Positions 17,774 to 27,318 are shown, numbered from the stretch's first letter. The stretch: 64,000 bases of DNA from Pyxidicoccus sp. MSG2 (GCF_026626705.1 NZ_JAPNKC010000001.1:3286001-3350000); one strand, 5' to 3'. Made by a program: numbers and translations. The notes: generated from the sequence alone by a model not told the origin.

Positions 17774-18598
17774 TCAGTCCACGCTGACTTCGATGGTGAC
17801 GACCTGGCCGTTCACGTTGCGCTGGAAGACGACGGTGCCGTGGTCGGTCCACTTCGGCGCGTAGCCCACGCCCAGGCTGTACGCCTCCTCCACGTTGAGC
17901 GCGCGGTCGAAGCGGATGACGCGCACTTCGCTGTCGGTCAGGCTGGTGGTGGTGGTGTAGACGATGATGCGGCGGTCGGCATCCCACTCCACCGTCTCGC
18001 TCGAGAGCGGGTTGGGGATGTAGGAGGGGCTGTTCCTCGTGGAGCAGTCCTCGTTCGTCACCTGCTCCAGCGCGTTGCCGTTCTTCTTCACCTTCCAGAG
18101 CGACTCCATCCCCGAGCGCTTCTTGGACTGGAACAGCAGGCTCTTGCCGTCCGGCGTCCACACCGGCTCGGTGTCGTCATTGCCCTGCGTCAGCCGCTCG
18201 GTGTCGCCCGTGCGCGTGTTGTACACGTGCAGCTCCGCGCGCGTCACCGGGTCGCCCGCCCTCCACGAGTTCGGCAGCTTCGCGTACGCCACCTCGCGGC
18301 CATCCGGCGAGACCACCGGCGCGCCGCTGCGCTCCGCGAGCAGCTCGGTGTTGCCCTTCTTGTCCACCGCGTACAGCTGCAGCGTCGGGGTCTGGTACAC
18401 GATGATGCGACGGTCGTTGGAGACACCCTCGTCACCGCTCTCGTCCAGCCGCTGCGACTCCGTCGCGTACGGCTCGGCACCGCCGGAGGCCTCCGCCCCG
18501 CCCGCCTCGCCGCACCCGGCAAACGCCAGGGAAGAAGCCATCCACAGCAGCGCGACGGTCCTTCGGGAAAGACGACTACGGACTTCGGTTGGATGCAT
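17774..18598 (-). CDS. TolB-like WD40/PD40-repeat lipoprotein
   Basis: 274 aa. Signal peptide and lipobox (SSLAFAGC, Cys29). The mature part shows beta-propeller repeats: 'SNDRRIIVYQTPTLQLYAVDKKGNTELLAERSGAPVVSPDGREVAYAKL', 'TRTGDTERLTQGNDDTEPVWTPDGKSLLFQSKKR', 'YAPKWTDHGTVVFQR'. The D-G-K-x-L and SPDG phrases are the PD40/TolB-type repeat. The propeller would be at the outer membrane face or in the periplasm. No tol-pal genes are near, so a Tol role is not implied. The ATG at 18598 opens a promoter region of about 145 bp shared with nothing upstream. The 223 bp downstream, between this and the response regulator, shows no gene. Confidence 0.75.
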   Translation of the reverse strand: MHPTEVRSRLSRRTVALLWMASSLAFAGCGEAGGAEASGGAEPYATESQRLDESGDEGVSNDRRIIVYQTPTLQLYAVDKKGNTELLAERSGAPVVSPDGREVAYAKLPNSWRAGDPVTRAELHVYNTRTGDTERLTQGNDDTEPVWTPDGKSLLFQSKKRSGMESLWKVKKNGNALEQVTNEDCSTRNSPSYIPNPLSSETVEWDADRRIIVYTTTTSLTDSEVRVIRFDRALNVEEAYSLGVGYAPKWTDHGTVVFQRNVNGQVVTIEVSVD

Positions 18599-18744
18599 AC
18601 GGTCCTCTGGTTGGAAATGTCCTACGAGAGGGCGGGCTTGACACCACGTCAGGCCCGAACTCGTGGGTATTTCACGTCAGATTTCCTCAACAATCCACAC
18701 AGTCCTGAATGACACCGGCGAGTCTCCGCCGGGCCGCTGACTTC

Positions 18745-20166
18745 TCAGTCTGACGCGAAGAGTTGAGGCACTCGCGCTGCGTCATCTCCGAGGACTTCGG
18801 AGAGAACACGGTAAGCAGGAGTGGGGAGCGCGGCACCGGCGCGTGCACACCGGGCGGCGTCGTCCAATGTGAGCGTGGGCGGGGCGCAGTAGGATTCGCG
18901 CCAGTGCTCCACGAGCCGCTGGGAGAAGACCCTCCCCAGCTGCGCGATGCGCTGCTCGAGCCAGGCGTGCGGGGGCGTGAAGGACACGTGCTGGGGCGAC
19001 ACGTTGGCGTCGGAGAAGGAGACGTCGTGCTCGTAGCCGGACTCGGAGAACTGGTCCTGTAGCACTGCCGTGAGGGGTCCGCGCCGCGCGTCGAGCATGC
19101 CGGAGGAGGACAGGGCCACGCGGTGGTCCACGGACAGGCGCAGCGCGTGGTACTCGAAGGTCCTCGCCACGTCGCGGTACTTCGTGACTTCCACGGTGAA
19201 GGTGCGGGTGTACGTGCGCGTCTTGGTGACGGTGCGCTTCTTCGTCTCGCCCTTCTCGTCCGTGTACTCCTCCTCCTCCGTATAGGGCTCCGTAATCGTC
19301 TCCGTGCGGTCCTCGTGGTCCGTGTATGGCACCTGCTCCGTGTACGGCGCGGTGAGCTCCACGGACTGGCTGTCGCGCTGCGTGGAGAACCGGCCCGCCA
19401 GCGTGAAGTCCGGCCGGGGCGTGGCGTTGGGAGAGAACCAGGGCGAGGACTCGAAGGCGCGCGTCAGGTGCTCGCGCAGCCGGTTCACCTGGGCCTCGTC
19501 CAGGCCGGAGATGTCGCCCTCGAACGAGGCGGGGCCGAACAGCTCCGGGGCCGCGGGCGGCTGGGGCGCGTACTCGCGCCAGTGGGCGCAGTAGCGGAAC
19601 ACCAGCTCCTTCCAGTGCGGGGTGTCCTCGGTGCTGACGGTGCGCAGCCGCTGGCAGGCGTCCTTGCCGCTCTGGAGCACCGCGTTCTCCATCTCCCGCT
19701 GGATGACGACCATCTCCCGGTGGGCCAGCAGCGGCCGCTTGCGAATCAGCGACTCCTCCGCCGTCAGCGCGTGGCCATTCTGGGCGGGAGCGCCGATGAG
19801 CGTGCGCAGGTGCTGGTGCGTCCCGCCCATCTCCTCCAGCAGCGAGCTCTCCAGCGCGCCATTGAGGTGCGAGTTCCACTGGACGCGGTGGTTGAGGAAG
19901 GTCAGGAGGTCTGCTTCCGCGTCCTCGTCGCGTCCCTCCAGCCGGTAGCGCCGGGCATTGCCCAACAGCTGCTCCAGCGCCTTCCAGCGCAGGTCATCGC
20001 GGGCGGAGACCAGCTCCGTCTCGTAGGGGCTCTTGCGGACGAGGTCGTCGTAGATGGCGGCGGCCTCGACGAACTGCCCCTTTCGGGCGAGGTCATCGGC
20101 ACGGCCGCGCAGGGAGGTGCAGGCGCACAGCAACAGGAAGGGCAGCAGTCGGAGGAGTCGGACCAT
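18745..20166 (-). CDS. Hypothetical lipoprotein with Tyr-Thr-acidic repeats
   Basis: 473 aa, not recognised. Lipobox LLLCAC (Cys16). Residues about 20-110 look helical and TPR-like (ARKGQFVEAAAIYDDLVRKSPYETELV). The middle (about 270-345) is a run of short similar units, PYTEQVPYTDHEDRTETITEPYTEEEEYTDEKGETKKRTVTKTRTYTRTF, here broken into YTE, YTD and TRTYT units, which would form long alternating beta strands. The C-terminal part returns to mixed alpha/beta. The ATG at 20166 has AGGAGTCGGACC upstream (GGAG, seven bases). A long-chain surface-exposed or stalk-like structure is possible. It lies downstream of the GCS2 gene in the same direction, 124 bp away. Confidence 0.65.
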   Translation of the reverse strand: MVRLLRLLPFLLLCACTSLRGRADDLARKGQFVEAAAIYDDLVRKSPYETELVSARDDLRWKALEQLLGNARRYRLEGRDEDAEADLLTFLNHRVQWNSHLNGALESSLLEEMGGTHQHLRTLIGAPAQNGHALTAEESLIRKRPLLAHREMVVIQREMENAVLQSGKDACQRLRTVSTEDTPHWKELVFRYCAHWREYAPQPPAAPELFGPASFEGDISGLDEAQVNRLREHLTRAFESSPWFSPNATPRPDFTLAGRFSTQRDSQSVELTAPYTEQVPYTDHEDRTETITEPYTEEEEYTDEKGETKKRTVTKTRTYTRTFTVEVTKYRDVARTFEYHALRLSVDHRVALSSSGMLDARRGPLTAVLQDQFSESGYEHDVSFSDANVSPQHVSFTPPHAWLEQRIAQLGRVFSQRLVEHWRESYCAPPTLTLDDAARCARAGAALPTPAYRVLSEVLGDDAARVPQLFASD

Positions 20167-20290
20167 GAGCGGCCGGGAGGTGAGCGGAAGGCTGCGCGGG
20201 AGTACCGCCAGCCCGCTGACGTGGCAGGCGGGCGGATATTCACCGGCCCGTGCCCCTTCCTGCAATCCGCCCCCTGACGGAGGGCCCGGC

Positions 20291-21778
20291 CTACTCCACC
20301 GGCCAGGTATGCAGGGGCTCGCCCGAGTCGGCGTGGTGCAGGTAGCGCTCCAGCATCGCCGCCAGTGCGTCCGCGCGGGGCATCCGCGCCTCCAGCCGCG
20401 CCAGCTCCAGCCGCTGCCAGCGCGCGCCCGTGCGCCCGAGCGCCACGCGCCGCTCGATGATGCCCAGCATGGCGTCCGCGTCGGCCGCGTCCACACCGGC
20501 CCTCACCAATCCCTGGTGCGCCAGCGGCAGCAGCCGGGGCACCAGCTCCACCACCCGCACCGGCCTGGGACTGGGCGCCGCGTCCGCGGGCCAGAGCAGC
20601 TCCGCGTCCAGCCCCTGGCGCGCCGCCCGGATGAAGTTGCCGTACGCGTGGACGAAGGGCAGCGCGGGCAGCAGCGCGTCCACCCGCTCCGCCAGCGCCA
20701 GCGTCAGGCCCAGCAGGAAGGCGCCGTTGGCCACCATGTCCACCACGGTGGGGCCCGCCGGCAGGGCACGCAGCTCGATGCGCAGGTGGCCGGAGTCCTT
20801 GGGGTCATAGATGGCGCGGTTCCACGTCCACACCGTGCTCTGGTGCAGCCGCAGCTCGTCCAGCCCCGGCAGCCCTCCGGCCCTCACGCACTCCAGCGGC
20901 GACTCGCGCCCCACCACGGGCAGCAGCGGCGGGTGCAGGGCCACCGCCTCGGCGAACAGCTCGTGCGCCCCCTCGCGAGCCCAGCCGTGCCCGAAGGACA
21001 CGCGCGCGTGCGGATGGAAGCCGCCCTCGCCCGGCTCGCCGCGGTCGTCCACCGCCTGCCGGAACAGCGCCACCCGCGTCTCGTCCCACAGCCGGTGCCC
21101 GAGGAAGAGCGGCGAGTTGCCGGACACCGCCAGCACCGGCGCCGTGGCCAGTTGTGCCGCGTTGTAGGCCCGCGCGAAGTCACCCGGCGCCACCCTCAGA
21201 TGGTACTGGAGCGACGTGTTGGCGCCCTCCAGCGTCACGTCGTCCCAGGCGAGCGCCAGCGTGTCCTCGCCGCGGATGGACACGTGGAAGGGCGCGGCGC
21301 GGCGGTGGCGGATGGCCGCGGACAGCGCGCGGTAGCGGGCCACTCCCGTCATCGCGCCGCTGCCCAGGTCCGCCTCGCGCAGCGTGGGGAGGATGCCGAT
21401 GACGGCCACCCGGGCGCCCTGCGTGGCCGCCGCGCGCCGCACCTCGCGCAGCGTGTCCTCGAACTCCGCCGCGAGCGCGGTGAAGGGCCTGCCGGCCAGC
21501 GGCCCCGGGCGCAGGTTGAGCTCCAGGTTGAAGCGGTCCATCTCCAGCGTCACCCGCGGGTCCACCGTCTGCGCCAGCACCTGACGGTTGATGGGCAGCG
21601 GGAAGCCCGCCGCGTCCACGAGGAACAGCTCCAGCTCCGCGCCGATGGTGCTCGGCCCCACCCCGAAGCCCGGACGCGCCAGCAGCGCGCGCAGCGCCTC
21701 CAGGCTCTCCTTCAGCCGCCGCGAGAAGCGCTCGTAGTCGTCCGGGCGGAACTCCTCCTGCTGGATGGCCAGACCCAT
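20291..21778 (-). CDS. Glutamate-cysteine ligase family 2 (YbdK-like carboxylate-amine ligase)
   Basis: 495 aa. Signs of the GCS2 fold include IGAELELFLVDAAGFPLPI, 'LEMDRFNLELNLRPGPLAG', 'VSIRGEDTLALAWDDVTLEGANTSLQYHLRV', 'LAVSGNSPLFLGHRLWDETRVALFRQAVD' and 'RIELRALPAGPTVVDMVANGAF'. The E-E-E metal/ATP motifs are in place. The family forms gamma-glutamyl or related amide bonds with ATP; a role in glutathione-like thiol synthesis is possible but unproven, and many relatives have weak activity. gshB is not adjacent. It is divergent from rlmN with 167 bp between them. Confidence 0.85.
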   Translation of the reverse strand: MGLAIQQEEFRPDDYERFSRRLKESLEALRALLARPGFGVGPSTIGAELELFLVDAAGFPLPINRQVLAQTVDPRVTLEMDRFNLELNLRPGPLAGRPFTALAAEFEDTLREVRRAAATQGARVAVIGILPTLREADLGSGAMTGVARYRALSAAIRHRRAAPFHVSIRGEDTLALAWDDVTLEGANTSLQYHLRVAPGDFARAYNAAQLATAPVLAVSGNSPLFLGHRLWDETRVALFRQAVDDRGEPGEGGFHPHARVSFGHGWAREGAHELFAEAVALHPPLLPVVGRESPLECVRAGGLPGLDELRLHQSTVWTWNRAIYDPKDSGHLRIELRALPAGPTVVDMVANGAFLLGLTLALAERVDALLPALPFVHAYGNFIRAARQGLDAELLWPADAAPSPRPVRVVELVPRLLPLAHQGLVRAGVDAADADAMLGIIERRVALGRTGARWQRLELARLEARMPRADALAAMLERYLHHADSGEPLHTWPVE

Positions 21779-21945
21779 ATGGGTTCAAGGTGGACACGGC
21801 TTCATTCCCCGGCAGGCGGACGACGGGGCCCGCCAGCCCGCCCGCTCGGCGCTCCAGGCCCGGGCTCCGGGGCCCCGGCTCCGGGGCCCGGACTCCAAAA
21901 CTCGCGACCGGCTGATGCCCCCCGCCGGGTGTGTTATCTCCGTCC

Positions 21946-23031
21946 ATGGCCATGCCGTCCGACACGCCCACCAACCTGTACGACTTCACGCGCCCCGCGC
22001 TGGGTGAGCTGCTCTCCGGCTGGGGATTTGGCCCCTACTACCGCGACCTCGTGTGGACCGCGCTGTACCGCAAGCAGGTGCGCTCGCTGGACGAAGTGGA
22101 GGGGCTGCGCCCGGACCTCCAGGCCGCCCTGCGCGAGCGGGCCCGCCTGGGCCACCTCGCCACGCACACCGAGACGTTCAGCAGCGACGGCCACACCCAC
22201 AAGCTGCTGCTCAAGCTCGACGACGGGCAGACGATTGAAACGGTGCTCATGCGTTTCAAGGGCCGCGCCACGGTGTGCATCAGCACGCAGGCCGGCTGCG
22301 CCATGGGGTGCGTCTTCTGCGCCACGGGACAGATGGGCCTGTCGCGCCACCTGACGCCCGGCGAAATCGTGGGCCAGGTGCTGCACGTCAACCGCATCCT
22401 CCGCGAGTCCAACGAGTCGCTGCGCAACGTCGTCCTCATGGGCATGGGCGAGCCCCTGCACAACTACGAGGGGACGATGGCCGCGGTGGACGTGCTGGTG
22501 GACGCGCTCGGGCTGGCCATGGGGCCGCGCTTCATCACCCTGAGCACCGTGGGCGTGGTGCCCGGCATCCGCCGGCTCGCGGACGAGGAGCGCCCCGTGC
22601 AGCTCGCCGTCAGCCTCCACGGCGCCACCGACGCCGAGCGCGCCGCGCTGGTGCCCGCCGGCCGCCGCTGGCCCCTGGACGAATTGATGGACGCGTGCCG
22701 CTACTACAGCGAGAAACGCAGGCGCCGCATCTTCTTCGAGTGGACGCTCATCTCCGGCCGCAATGACACGGCCGAGCACGCGCACACGCTGGGGAAGCTG
22801 CTGCACGGCATGGACGCGCACATCAACGTCATCCCCCTCAACCCCACCGTGGGCTACGACGGCGGGCCCAGCCGCCCGGAGTCCGTGCGCGCCTTCCAGG
22901 ACGTCCTGACGTCCCATGCGGTGCCCAGCACGGTGCGTCAGCGCCGGGGCATCGACATCGACGCGGGCTGCGGCCAGCTCAAGTCCACCGTGGAGCGTCG
23001 CTCACGCCGTTCACTTCCGACCAGCCCTTGA
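21946..23031 (+). CDS. rlmN: Dual-specificity RNA methyltransferase RlmN (radical SAM)
   Basis: 361 aa. Radical SAM cluster motif CAMGCVFC (Cys118, Cys122, Cys125) after CISTQAG, then NVVLMGMGEPLHNYEGT and ITLSTVGVVPGIRRL. The C-terminal conserved Cys342 (GCGQLKS) matches the methyl-carrying/resolving cysteine of RlmN. It methylates C2 of A2503 in 23S rRNA and of A37 in some tRNAs, affecting translation fidelity and drug response. The start at 21946 has an alternative at 21952 (MPSDTPT). The aldo/keto reductase gene follows after 84 bp. Confidence 0.94.
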   Translation: MAMPSDTPTNLYDFTRPALGELLSGWGFGPYYRDLVWTALYRKQVRSLDEVEGLRPDLQAALRERARLGHLATHTETFSSDGHTHKLLLKLDDGQTIETVLMRFKGRATVCISTQAGCAMGCVFCATGQMGLSRHLTPGEIVGQVLHVNRILRESNESLRNVVLMGMGEPLHNYEGTMAAVDVLVDALGLAMGPRFITLSTVGVVPGIRRLADEERPVQLAVSLHGATDAERAALVPAGRRWPLDELMDACRYYSEKRRRRIFFEWTLISGRNDTAEHAHTLGKLLHGMDAHINVIPLNPTVGYDGGPSRPESVRAFQDVLTSHAVPSTVRQRRGIDIDAGCGQLKSTVERRSRRSLPTSP

Positions 23032-23115
23032 GGGCAGGGTGGGAACGACGGGCGGGTGTCACCCGTGTCCGTTAACGTGCGCGGCCTTCTCTCCGCCCAA
23101 CCCGCGAGGATTGCC

Positions 23116-23973
23116 TTGTCCACGACTCCCACCGCCGCCGCCGCAGGCACCTTCAAGCTGGGCGACCTCACCGTCAACCGCATGGGCTATGGCGCCATGC
23201 GCATCACCGGCGAGGGCATCTGGGGCGAGCCCAAGAACCCCACCGAGGCGAAGGCCGTGCTGCGCCGCGCCGTGGAAATGGGCGTGCAGCTCATCGACAC
23301 CGCGGACTCGTACGGCCCCGACGTGTCCGAGCGCCTCATCGGCGAGACGCTCTACCCGTACCCCGCCGGCGTCGTCATCGCCACCAAGGGCGGCCTCACC
23401 CGCGCCGGGCCCGGCGACTGGCAGCGCGACTGCAGGCCCGAGCACCTCACCCGTGCGCTGGAGGGCAGCCTCAAGCGCCTGCGCGTGGAGCGCATCGACG
23501 TGTACCAGCTCCACACGGTGGACCCGCGCGTACCGCTGGAGGAGTCCGTGGGCACCCTCGCGCGCCTGCGCGAGCAGGGGAAGATCCGCCACGTCGCGCT
23601 GTCCAATGTGTCCGTGGAGCAGCTTCGCGCGGCGCGGAAGCTCGTCCCCATCGTCTCCGTGCAGAACCGCTACAACCTCACGGACCGGCAGAGCGACGAC
23701 GTGCTGGCGGAGTGCGAGCGCGAGGGACTTGGCTTCCTCCCGTATTTCCCGCTCGCGGCCAACGCGCTGACGGGGAGCACCAGCCCGCTGGTGCAGGCGG
23801 CGAAGCGCCATGGCGTCACGCCGGGGCAGCTCGCGCTCGCATGGCTGCTGCACCGCTCGCCCGTCATGCTCCCGATTCCCGGCACCTCCTCCGTCAAGCA
23901 CCTGGAGGAAAACGTCGCCGCCGCATCGGTCAAGCTCACCGCGGACGAGCTGCGCGCGCTGGAGCGCTTCTGA
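23116..23973 (+). CDS. Aldo/keto reductase
   Basis: 285 aa from a TTG start at 23116, chosen because GAGGA lies five bases before it. A GTG at 23056 would add 20 residues that do not look like the family. The domain begins KLGDLTVNRMGYGAMRITGEG and carries the AKR catalytic tetrad candidates: Asp and Tyr in LIDTADSYGPDVSERLIGETL, Lys in VVIATKGGLT, and His in YQLHTVDPRVPLEESVG. The NADP-binding end is LPIPGTSSVKHLEENVAAASVKL. The reaction is NADPH-dependent reduction of a carbonyl; substrate unknown. Confidence 0.9.
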   Translation: MSTTPTAAAAGTFKLGDLTVNRMGYGAMRITGEGIWGEPKNPTEAKAVLRRAVEMGVQLIDTADSYGPDVSERLIGETLYPYPAGVVIATKGGLTRAGPGDWQRDCRPEHLTRALEGSLKRLRVERIDVYQLHTVDPRVPLEESVGTLARLREQGKIRHVALSNVSVEQLRAARKLVPIVSVQNRYNLTDRQSDDVLAECEREGLGFLPYFPLAANALTGSTSPLVQAAKRHGVTPGQLALAWLLHRSPVMLPIPGTSSVKHLEENVAAASVKLTADELRALERF

Positions 23974-24120
23974 CACATTCGAAGGTGCGGGCCCTGCCCC
24001 ACACCCACGTGTGTGCGTCCTGTCGGTGACGGACACGCCCGGGGAAAGCGGCGGGGGGCCCTTGCACGCGACATGGACGTGGGCACATTCTTTCCATCGG
24101 CTTCCCCGGGGAGGTGGGCG

Positions 24121-24498
24121 ATGCTTTCCATCCAGGAGCACGCAACGCTGGACGAGGCGAGCAGCGACTTGCTCGACTTCATCCTCGAGCCGTCCAACTG
24201 GTTGTCGGTGGCGCAACTGGACCCGGCCGCATGGCCCGGGCAGAACGCCGTCTACCAGCGCCGCGTAGGCACGCTGCGCGTCTGTGCCTCGGTGGACGTA
24301 GGCGCCACGCTGGACGTCTACCTGCACGTCGCCTTCCGCGCGCCCGGCCTCACACCCGTGAAGGCCGCGGACCACCTGGAGGGCTTCCTCAAGCAGCGCA
24401 TGCCGCTGACGCCCAACTCCGAGTGGCAGGTGGAGGTGGACGAGCGCCGGTGGATCCACTTCTCCCGGCGCTACGCGGCCCCGCACCTCAAGGCCTGA
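24121..24498 (+). CDS. Hypothetical protein
   Basis: 125 aa, not recognised. GGAGG lies six bases before the ATG at 24121. No signal peptide or membrane segment. The sequence shows an alpha/beta pattern with 'HATLDEASSDLLDFILEPSNWLSVAQLDPAAWPGQNAVYQRRVGTLRVCASVDVGATLDVYLHVAF' and a C-terminal WQVEVDERRWIHFSRRYAAPHLKA. Codon use is like neighbouring genes. It sits between an aldo/keto reductase and a convergent adenylate cyclase gene (27 bp apart). Confidence 0.65.
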   Translation: MLSIQEHATLDEASSDLLDFILEPSNWLSVAQLDPAAWPGQNAVYQRRVGTLRVCASVDVGATLDVYLHVAFRAPGLTPVKAADHLEGFLKQRMPLTPNSEWQVEVDERRWIHFSRRYAAPHLKA

Positions 24499-24525
24499 GC
24501 CGCGACAGGCGCCCGGGCCGTCAGC

Positions 24526-26151
24526 TCACGGCTTGAGCGACTCCAGCTGGTAGTGGCGCAGCGGCTGCGCCACGTTCTTCACCGGCGTCTCCGTCAACGG
24601 ACCGAAGCGCAGCCCCTGGAAGAAGGGCTCGCGCGACGTGCCCAGCACCTCGCGCACGCTCTCCATCACCAGCGTCTCGCGGAAGCCCGCCAGCGACTGC
24701 AGGCGCGCAGCCTGGTTCATCCCCTTGGAGAAGGCCGTGTACTGCCGGTTGGGGCCGAAGAGGCCGCAGTTGGCGTTGGCCAGGTTGACGCCCACGGCCA
24801 CGCCCAGCCCGGGCAGCTTCACCCGCTGGCACAGCGCCGAGATCTCCTCGCGCGCGCCGAGTGACGCGGTGAAGGCCTGGATGTCACATGCGGCGCGCAC
24901 CGCGGCCTGCGTGCGCTCCAGCCGCGAGGACTTGAAGAAGGGCGGGCCGAAGAGGCCGATGACGCAGTCGCCGACCATCTTGTCGAACACGCCGCCGTGC
25001 TCCCAGATGCAGCCCACGGCGCGCTCGCTCCACTCGTCCACGAAGCGGCCGATGTTGCGCGGGCTGTCGAAGCCCTGCTCGCAGATGCGGGTGAAGCCGT
25101 TGATGTCCGCGAAGAGGATGCCGACTTCCTGGTCCTGCGCGCGCAGGTGCTGGGCGTAGTTCGGGTCCTGCAACAGCGCGTCGATGACGGAGTTGGGGAA
25201 GAACTGCGACAGGTGGATGCGCTCGCGGTTGTAGTCCAGCAGCCGCTGGCTGAGCGTGGAAGCCAACACGCGGATGAGGTCCATGGAGTACGCGGAGAAG
25301 CCCGCGTCGCTCCAGATGACGATTTTTCCCAGCGGCTCGCTGGAGGCCGCGCCGGAGATGAGCACCGCCTCGGTGGTGCGGCCGCCGAAGAGCTGCCGCA
25401 GCGCGGACTCCTCGCTCGCGAGCAGGCGCGGGCCGTGCTGGCGGATGGCCTTCTCCAGCGCGGGGCTGGGCTGCTCGCCGCTCTCGAACTCCAGGTAGCC
25501 ATTGCGGTAGGTGCGGTAGTGCAGCACCTGGGGCTGCACGGCGTCGCGGTACAGCAGGAGGAAGCCCGGCAGCCGCACGCGCTGCGCCAGCGTCAGCACC
25601 GCCTGGTCCATGCCCGCCTCGAAGACGGGGTTGGCCAGGTGCGCGTTGCACTGGATGATGAGCTGGTGCTTCTCCGACGCGGTGTGCACGAGGCACAACA
25701 CGGTGTCGAGCTGCTCGGCGACGGTGTCCAGCACGCGCAGCGCGCGCGCCGAGGCCTCCAGCGCCGTGAGGTCCCCGGGGAAGAGCATGCCGAAGGTGCC
25801 CACGCGGGTGCCGGCCACGTCCAGCGCCTGGGTGACGAGCGTGTCGCCCTCCATGCGCCTCACGCCGGACGGGCCCTCCAGGAGCGAGCCGGGGAAGCGG
25901 TCTCCCCAGTCGCCCTCGCTCCAGGTCTGCTCCAGCAACTCCTCGTCGCGGGTGGTGATGGCCACGGCCCGCGCGCCGGTGAGCTTGAGGATGGGCGGGA
26001 AGCAGCGCCGGAAGGACTGGGTGAGCGTCTCCCGCTCGCGGAGGCTCTCCTCGAGGAGGTCATCCACGGCGCGCTGGAGGGTGCGCAGGGCCTTGTATTC
26101 TTCGAGGGTGAAATCGCTGGGCGAAGGCTGCGGGTGCGGCGCGTTCGGCAT
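24526..26151 (-). CDS. GAF-type sensor with class III adenylate cyclase domain
   Basis: 541 aa. The first about 320 residues hold two possible GAF-like domains ('LTQSFRRCFPPILKLTGARAVAITTRDEELL...', and 'LANPVFEAGMDQAVLTLAQRVRLPGFLLLYRD'). The cyclase domain (about 340-520) is complete: metal Asp349 in ILFADINGFTR and Asp395 in MVGDCVIGLFGPP; adenine-type Lys391 and Thr472; Asn479 and Arg483 in NQAARL for the transition state. No membrane segment, so cytoplasmic. It makes cAMP in response to an unseen signal. It may share a transcript with the metallophosphoesterase gene upstream (33 bp apart), whose family could act on nucleotides. Confidence 0.9.
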   Translation of the reverse strand: MPNAPHPQPSPSDFTLEEYKALRTLQRAVDDLLEESLRERETLTQSFRRCFPPILKLTGARAVAITTRDEELLEQTWSEGDWGDRFPGSLLEGPSGVRRMEGDTLVTQALDVAGTRVGTFGMLFPGDLTALEASARALRVLDTVAEQLDTVLCLVHTASEKHQLIIQCNAHLANPVFEAGMDQAVLTLAQRVRLPGFLLLYRDAVQPQVLHYRTYRNGYLEFESGEQPSPALEKAIRQHGPRLLASEESALRQLFGGRTTEAVLISGAASSEPLGKIVIWSDAGFSAYSMDLIRVLASTLSQRLLDYNRERIHLSQFFPNSVIDALLQDPNYAQHLRAQDQEVGILFADINGFTRICEQGFDSPRNIGRFVDEWSERAVGCIWEHGGVFDKMVGDCVIGLFGPPFFKSSRLERTQAAVRAACDIQAFTASLGAREEISALCQRVKLPGLGVAVGVNLANANCGLFGPNRQYTAFSKGMNQAARLQSLAGFRETLVMESVREVLGTSREPFFQGLRFGPLTETPVKNVAQPLRHYQLESLKP

Positions 26152-26184
26152 GGAACGGGTTTCTACCGCCGCTCGGCCGTGCTG

Positions 26185-27039
26185 TCACAGGGAGGGCGCA
26201 TGCGGCTGTCCGCCCACCACTTTTCCGCCCGCGACTTCGATGACCCAGTAGCCCTCGTGGCCGGCCTCGGTGGAGGAGCCGGCGCCGAAGAGGTGGGGCC
26301 GGTCGGCGGTGGCCGGGTGGTGGTAGCGCTGGTGGATGTGGCCGTGGAGGACGGCGAAGCGCGGGCCGGGCAAGAGGCGCAGCAGGGCGTCCGCGTCCCG
26401 CAGGCCGTGGTTCCACCGGTCCGCGCCGCCCTTCCGGTTGCGCGGCGCATGGTGGACGACGACGAGCACGGCGCGGCCGTCCAGGCGAGCGTCCTTCAGC
26501 AGGGCCGCCAGGCCTTCGAGCTGGGCCTCGCCGATTTCACCGTAGGGGAAGGCAGGCAGGGGGGCGCGGCGGGTGGAGAGCAGGCCCACGACGGCGGCGT
26601 CGTCTCCGACGAGCCGGACGAAGGGGTACGGGCCCTCGCGCCGGTACTCGGGGAGGTCGCTGTGCAGCAGTTGGCCGAAGTGGCGGGCGAAGCGGTCGGT
26701 GCGGATGCTGCCCGGGGTGAAGACGTCGTGGTTGCCGGGGACGATGGTGCAGCGGCGCGGGTCCTCCGCCAGCGGGCCCAGGGCCTTGCGGGCTCCGGCG
26801 AACTCGCCGTCGAGCGCGTAGGCGGTGAGGTCTCCAGAAAGGATGAAGTGGTCGACCTTGTGGGCCTCTGCGTCACGGACGATGGCGGAGAGGACCTGGG
26901 GTGCGCGGACATAGCGCTTCGCGCGGCCTCCCAGGGAGAGCTCGAGCAGGGCGACCCAGCGCCGCCAGCCGAGCCGCAGCAGGGGGAGCGTGGTGTAGTC
27001 CTCGGTGATGTGGACGTCGGAGCAGTGAACGAAACGCAT
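26185..27039 (-). CDS. Calcineurin-like metallophosphoesterase
   Basis: 284 aa. Metal-binding motifs in order: CSDVHI, ILSGDL, VPGNHD, VVVHHAP and VLHGHIH. That is the full set for a two-metal phosphoesterase. CpdA (cAMP phosphodiesterase) belongs to the same superfamily. The start ATG at 27039 fits the motif spacing and the family N-terminus MRFVHCSD. The gene is 33 bp upstream of the adenylate cyclase gene in the same direction; pairing a cAMP maker with a possible degrader is suggestive, but other substrates (lipids, nucleotides) are equally possible. Confidence 0.88.
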   Translation of the reverse strand: MRFVHCSDVHITEDYTTLPLLRLGWRRWVALLELSLGGRAKRYVRAPQVLSAIVRDAEAHKVDHFILSGDLTAYALDGEFAGARKALGPLAEDPRRCTIVPGNHDVFTPGSIRTDRFARHFGQLLHSDLPEYRREGPYPFVRLVGDDAAVVGLLSTRRAPLPAFPYGEIGEAQLEGLAALLKDARLDGRAVLVVVHHAPRNRKGGADRWNHGLRDADALLRLLPGPRFAVLHGHIHQRYHHPATADRPHLFGAGSSTEAGHEGYWVIEVAGGKVVGGQPHAPSL

Positions 27040-27318
27040 GAAGGTATCCCGCCTGGGGAACGGCTGGCCAGAGGGCGGCATTCTCACGGATGCCGGACCC
27101 GGGGAAGCGATTCGTCAGGTGCTCACCGCGAGCTGCGCGGCAGGGGCTGTTTCTCATCGTCCAGCCCCGAGCAGCGCCGCCGCGGACTGGCACCGAATGG
27201 CCGCGCCGGGGCTACGGCCGCGTCGACAACGACAGCGACCAGCAACACCAGCCATCCATGAAATGTCGCTCACTGAATGAATGGATTAGCTTTTCCCGAC
27301 TTATCGACGGGGGAAAGC

